NCBI GenBank assembly: GCA_019637115.1
Contig: JAHBWH010000054.1
Location: forward strand, 1 to 46,721
Direction: 5' to 3'
Length of the DNA: 46,721 nt
Origin: Myxococcales bacterium
GTDB taxonomy: Bacteria; Myxococcota_A; Polyangia; Polyangiales; Houyiibacteriaceae
Shown here: positions 44,687-46,721 of the stretch, piece after piece
Position numbering within the stretch: position 1 is the first letter of the stretch
Layout of the letters: each line of letters starts with the position of its first letter
Notes under the pieces: model-generated
What the model was told of the DNA's origin: nothing
The model's database searches: none
Seen by the model: the letters and a program-made list of their open reading frames with translations, nothing else
Translations under genes and position numbers: made by a program

Positions 44687-44958
44687 GGCTGACGCAGACG
44701 GCGGCCGATCCTCGCGCCGACCTCGTCGTGGCTCACCGTGCGACCGGCCTCCGCCTCCGCCTCGCCCTGGGCCATGAGCTTGAGGAGCGCGAGCGCGCGG
44801 CGCTGCCGTTCGAAGGACTCGACGTCCTGGAGGACCGCCGTCGCCCGCCCATTCTGGGTAATGATGACCGGGCTCCCCCGCTCTCGAGCGCGCTCGATCA
44901 GCTCGGCCGCGCTGCGCTTGAGCACCGTCACCGGCTCGATGTCCTTCGACGAGTCCAT
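44683..44958 (-). CDS. Phd/YefM-family antitoxin
   Basis: 91 residues from ATG 44958; a longer in-frame start exists at 45018 but the family begins near DIEPVTVLKRSAAELIERARE. The middle has the typical PVIITQNGRATAVLQDVESFERQ, and the acidic C-terminal half would bind and neutralise the toxin. The N-terminal half should bind the operator and repress its own promoter. A TATCGT hexamer lies 6 bases upstream of the start and a perfect palindrome abuts it. Confidence 0.88.
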   Translation of the reverse strand: MDSSKDIEPVTVLKRSAAELIERARERGSPVIITQNGRATAVLQDVESFERQRRALALLKLMAQGEAEAEAGRTVSHDEVGARIGRRLRQP

Positions 44959-44970
44959 GGCCCCACGATA

Positions 44971-44986
44971 GCACCGAATTCGGTGC
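44971..44986. promoter_or_regulatory. Probable operator of the toxin-antitoxin operon
   Basis: GCACCGAATTCGGTGC is a perfect 16-bp palindrome. Its inner end touches the TATCGT -10-like hexamer (minus strand, 44970-44965) of the antitoxin gene. This is where an autorepressor would block the promoter. It also lies 43 bases before the divergent GNAT-nitrilase start and could affect that gene too. Confidence 0.7.
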
Positions 44987-45029
44987 GGGGGCTGGCGCAG
45001 ACGCGCCATCCGCTCCAAGGATGACCGAC

Positions 45030-46559
45030 ATGGACGACGCCTCCGATCCCGCCGAAGCCCGCCTCATCGTCCGCCCGCTGAGCGAGGACGACACGCCCGC
45101 GATCCGCGCGCTGCAGCAGCGCTGCTTCCCCTCGATCGCCCCGTGGACCGACGCACAGGTCCGCGACCACCTCGCGGCCTTCCCCGAGGGCCAGATCGGC
45201 ATCGAGCTCGACGGGGAGCTCGTCTGCTCGTCGAGCTCGCTGATGCTCTCGGCCAAGGAATACGAGGACGAGCACACCTTCCACGACATCGTGCCGGATG
45301 GCTTCCTCGAGAACCACGACCCGAGCGGCGACGTCCTCTACGGCATCGACATCTGCGTGAGCCCCGACACCCGCGGCATGCGCCTGTCGCGACGCATCTA
45401 CGAGGCGCGGATGGAGCTCTGTCAGCTCCTCGGGCTGCGCAAGATCGTCATCGCCGGCCGCATCCCCGGCTACGCCGCGCATGCCGAGACCATGACGGCG
45501 CGCGAGTACGTGGGCCGCGTCGTGCGCAAGGAGCTCACGGACAGCGTGCTCACCTCGCAGCTCGCGAACGGCTTCGTCATCCGGACGATCCTCGACGGAT
45601 ATTTGCCGAGCGACGAAGAGTCGCGTGGGCACGCGGTGCTCATGGAGTGGCTCAACCCGGACTACGTGCCCAAGAGCCGCCCGCGCGCGCGCTCGCGGGT
45701 CCGCGTCGCGAGCGTGCAATACCAGATGCGCACCATCGCGAGCTTCGAAGAGTTCGCGAAGCAGACCGAGTTCTTCGTCGACACCGCCAGCGAGTACCGC
45801 GTCGACTTCCTGCTCTTCCCCGAGCTGCTCACGAACCAGCTCCTCGGGCTCGTCGGCCCCGGACGGCCGGGCGAGGCGGTGAGGCGCATCGACCTCTTCA
45901 CCGAGCAATACGTCGCGCACTTCGCGCGCATGGCGATCCGCTACCACGTCAACGTCATCGCGGGCACGCACCTCACGGTCGAGGACGGCACGCTCTACAA
46001 CATCGCCTACCTCTTCCACCGCGACGGCCGCGTCGACAAGCAATACAAGCTGCACGTCACGCCGAGCGAGAAGAAGTGGTGGGGCGTCCAGGGCGGTGAC
46101 CGCATGGACGTCTTCGACACCGACCGGGGCCGCGTCGCGATCAACATCTGCTACGACGCCGAGTTCCCCGAGCTGGCCCGCTACGCGAAGGAGCACGGCG
46201 CGCGCATCCTCTTCGTGCCCTACAACACCGACATGCGCTCGGGGCACATGCGCGTGCGAACCTGCGCGCACGCGCGCGCGATCGAGAACCACCTCTACGT
46301 CGTGCTCAGCGGCGCCTGCGGGAACCTGCCGCAGGTCGAGGGCGCCGACATCCACTGGGCGCAGAGCAGCATCCTCACGCCGAGCGACATCCCCTTCGAG
46401 CGCGACGGCGTCGCGGTCGAGGCGACCCCGAACGTCGAGACGATGTTGGTCCACGAGCTCGACCTCGAGCTGCTGCGGCGGACGGAGCGCACCGGCACGG
46501 TGCGCACGTGGATCGACCGCCGCGCGGACCTCTACCGGGTCGAGTGGAAGGGGAAGTGA
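45030..46559 (+). CDS. Fusion of GNAT acetyltransferase and carbon-nitrogen hydrolase
   Basis: 509 residues from ATG 45030, chosen because AAGGA ends 8 bases upstream; ATG 45021 in the same frame adds three residues. Residues about 10-205 look like a GNAT N-acetyltransferase (LIVRPLSEDDTPAIRALQQ; the acetyl-CoA loop region DICVSPDTRGMRLSRRIYEA). From about 225 it is a nitrilase-superfamily amidase with the triad Glu265 in LLFPELLTN, Lys340 in KQYKLHVTPSEKKWW and Cys374 in AINICYDAEFPE. This two-domain family occurs in many bacteria; its substrate is not known to me. It is divergent from the toxin-antitoxin pair. Confidence 0.88.
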   Translation: MDDASDPAEARLIVRPLSEDDTPAIRALQQRCFPSIAPWTDAQVRDHLAAFPEGQIGIELDGELVCSSSSLMLSAKEYEDEHTFHDIVPDGFLENHDPSGDVLYGIDICVSPDTRGMRLSRRIYEARMELCQLLGLRKIVIAGRIPGYAAHAETMTAREYVGRVVRKELTDSVLTSQLANGFVIRTILDGYLPSDEESRGHAVLMEWLNPDYVPKSRPRARSRVRVASVQYQMRTIASFEEFAKQTEFFVDTASEYRVDFLLFPELLTNQLLGLVGPGRPGEAVRRIDLFTEQYVAHFARMAIRYHVNVIAGTHLTVEDGTLYNIAYLFHRDGRVDKQYKLHVTPSEKKWWGVQGGDRMDVFDTDRGRVAINICYDAEFPELARYAKEHGARILFVPYNTDMRSGHMRVRTCAHARAIENHLYVVLSGACGNLPQVEGADIHWAQSSILTPSDIPFERDGVAVEATPNVETMLVHELDLELLRRTERTGTVRTWIDRRADLYRVEWKGK

Positions 46560-46721
46560 CCGCCGCATCGAGCCCGGCAAGCCGTCCGTCGCACGTGGTG
46601 GGCTTCGCTGCGAGATCGTGAGCGCGGAGCCGTGCGCGTGCCATGCACCCGGCGTCCGTGCTGGTTCGAAGATTGATCACCTCTCCGCGCGGCGCACGGC
46701 GGGGGAGGACACGCCCCGCCA
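46560..46721. other. Right-hand end, no gene seen
   Basis: 162 bases with no supported gene. A minus-strand frame from a GTG at 46680 is short and overlaps the GNAT-nitrilase coding region, so it is treated as a shadow. Confidence 0.5.

Noticed and set aside
46600-46680. tRNA-like GGTTCGAA near the right end
   Set aside because: No acceptor or anticodon stems could be drawn around it.

Overview
The window is chromosomal DNA of a very GC-rich, Gram-negative bacterium, most likely a myxobacterium (Myxococcota, Polyangiales/Sandaracinus-like). This rests on the strong G/C third-position bias, the many lipoproteins with Asp/Gly-rich or Cys-rich segments, a CFI-box C-terminal domain protein, a lipoxygenase-like protein, and long low-complexity tracts (Gly, Ser, Ser-Glu, Pro-Thr-Glu-Ser) in envelope proteins. 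No phage, insertion sequence, CRISPR array, rRNA or tRNA was seen. Most long antisense ORFs are shadows caused by the GC bias.

Layout. 1-5.1 kb: a partial Gly-rich lipoprotein (minus strand, running off the left edge), an SseB-like protein, an alpha/beta hydrolase, a small lipoprotein and argG. 5.2-9.6 kb: a PhoB/PhoR-type two-component pair followed closely by ftsH. 9.6-16.0 kb (minus strand): a lipoxygenase-like protein, a lipoprotein of unknown function, a large lipoprotein joining a CXXCH haem-binding motif to a WSPD beta-propeller and Cys-rich tail, and a poly-Ser outer-membrane-like protein. 16.2-30.0 kb (plus strand): a translationally coupled ion-homeostasis operon (divergent CPA-type membrane protein, TrkA, TrkH, a 1671-residue CPA2 transporter fused to a long helical domain and an NTPase-like module, an MscS-type channel, and a PLP enzyme of the ACC deaminase/D-cysteine desulfhydrase family), then a separate CPA2 antiporter with a universal-stress-like C-terminal region. 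30.1-32.1 kb: a CFI-box protein coupled to a small DUF4266-like lipoprotein.

32.4-43.4 kb (minus strand): a group 3b-like [NiFe] hydrogenase locus, in transcription order aguB-like amidase, cyclic-nucleotide-binding protein, fused beta-gamma diaphorase subunit, small subunit, large subunit, maturation protease, truncated HypA-like protein, HypF, then HypC, HypD and HypE. It encodes a soluble enzyme that should couple H2 to NAD(P)(H), plus most of its maturation machinery; hypB is absent from the window and the HypA-like protein lacks its zinc domain. 43.4-46.6 kb: a membrane-anchored alpha/beta hydrolase, a Phd/YefM-ParE toxin-antitoxin pair with a perfect 16-bp palindrome in its promoter, and a GNAT-nitrilase fusion.

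Most unusual items: the giant transporter-NTPase fusion and its operon, the fused hydrogenase diaphorase with its reduced HypA, the lipoxygenase-like protein whose iron-ligand positions look altered, and a recurring TAnnnn element 5-9 bases before many start codons, which suggests widespread leaderless transcription.
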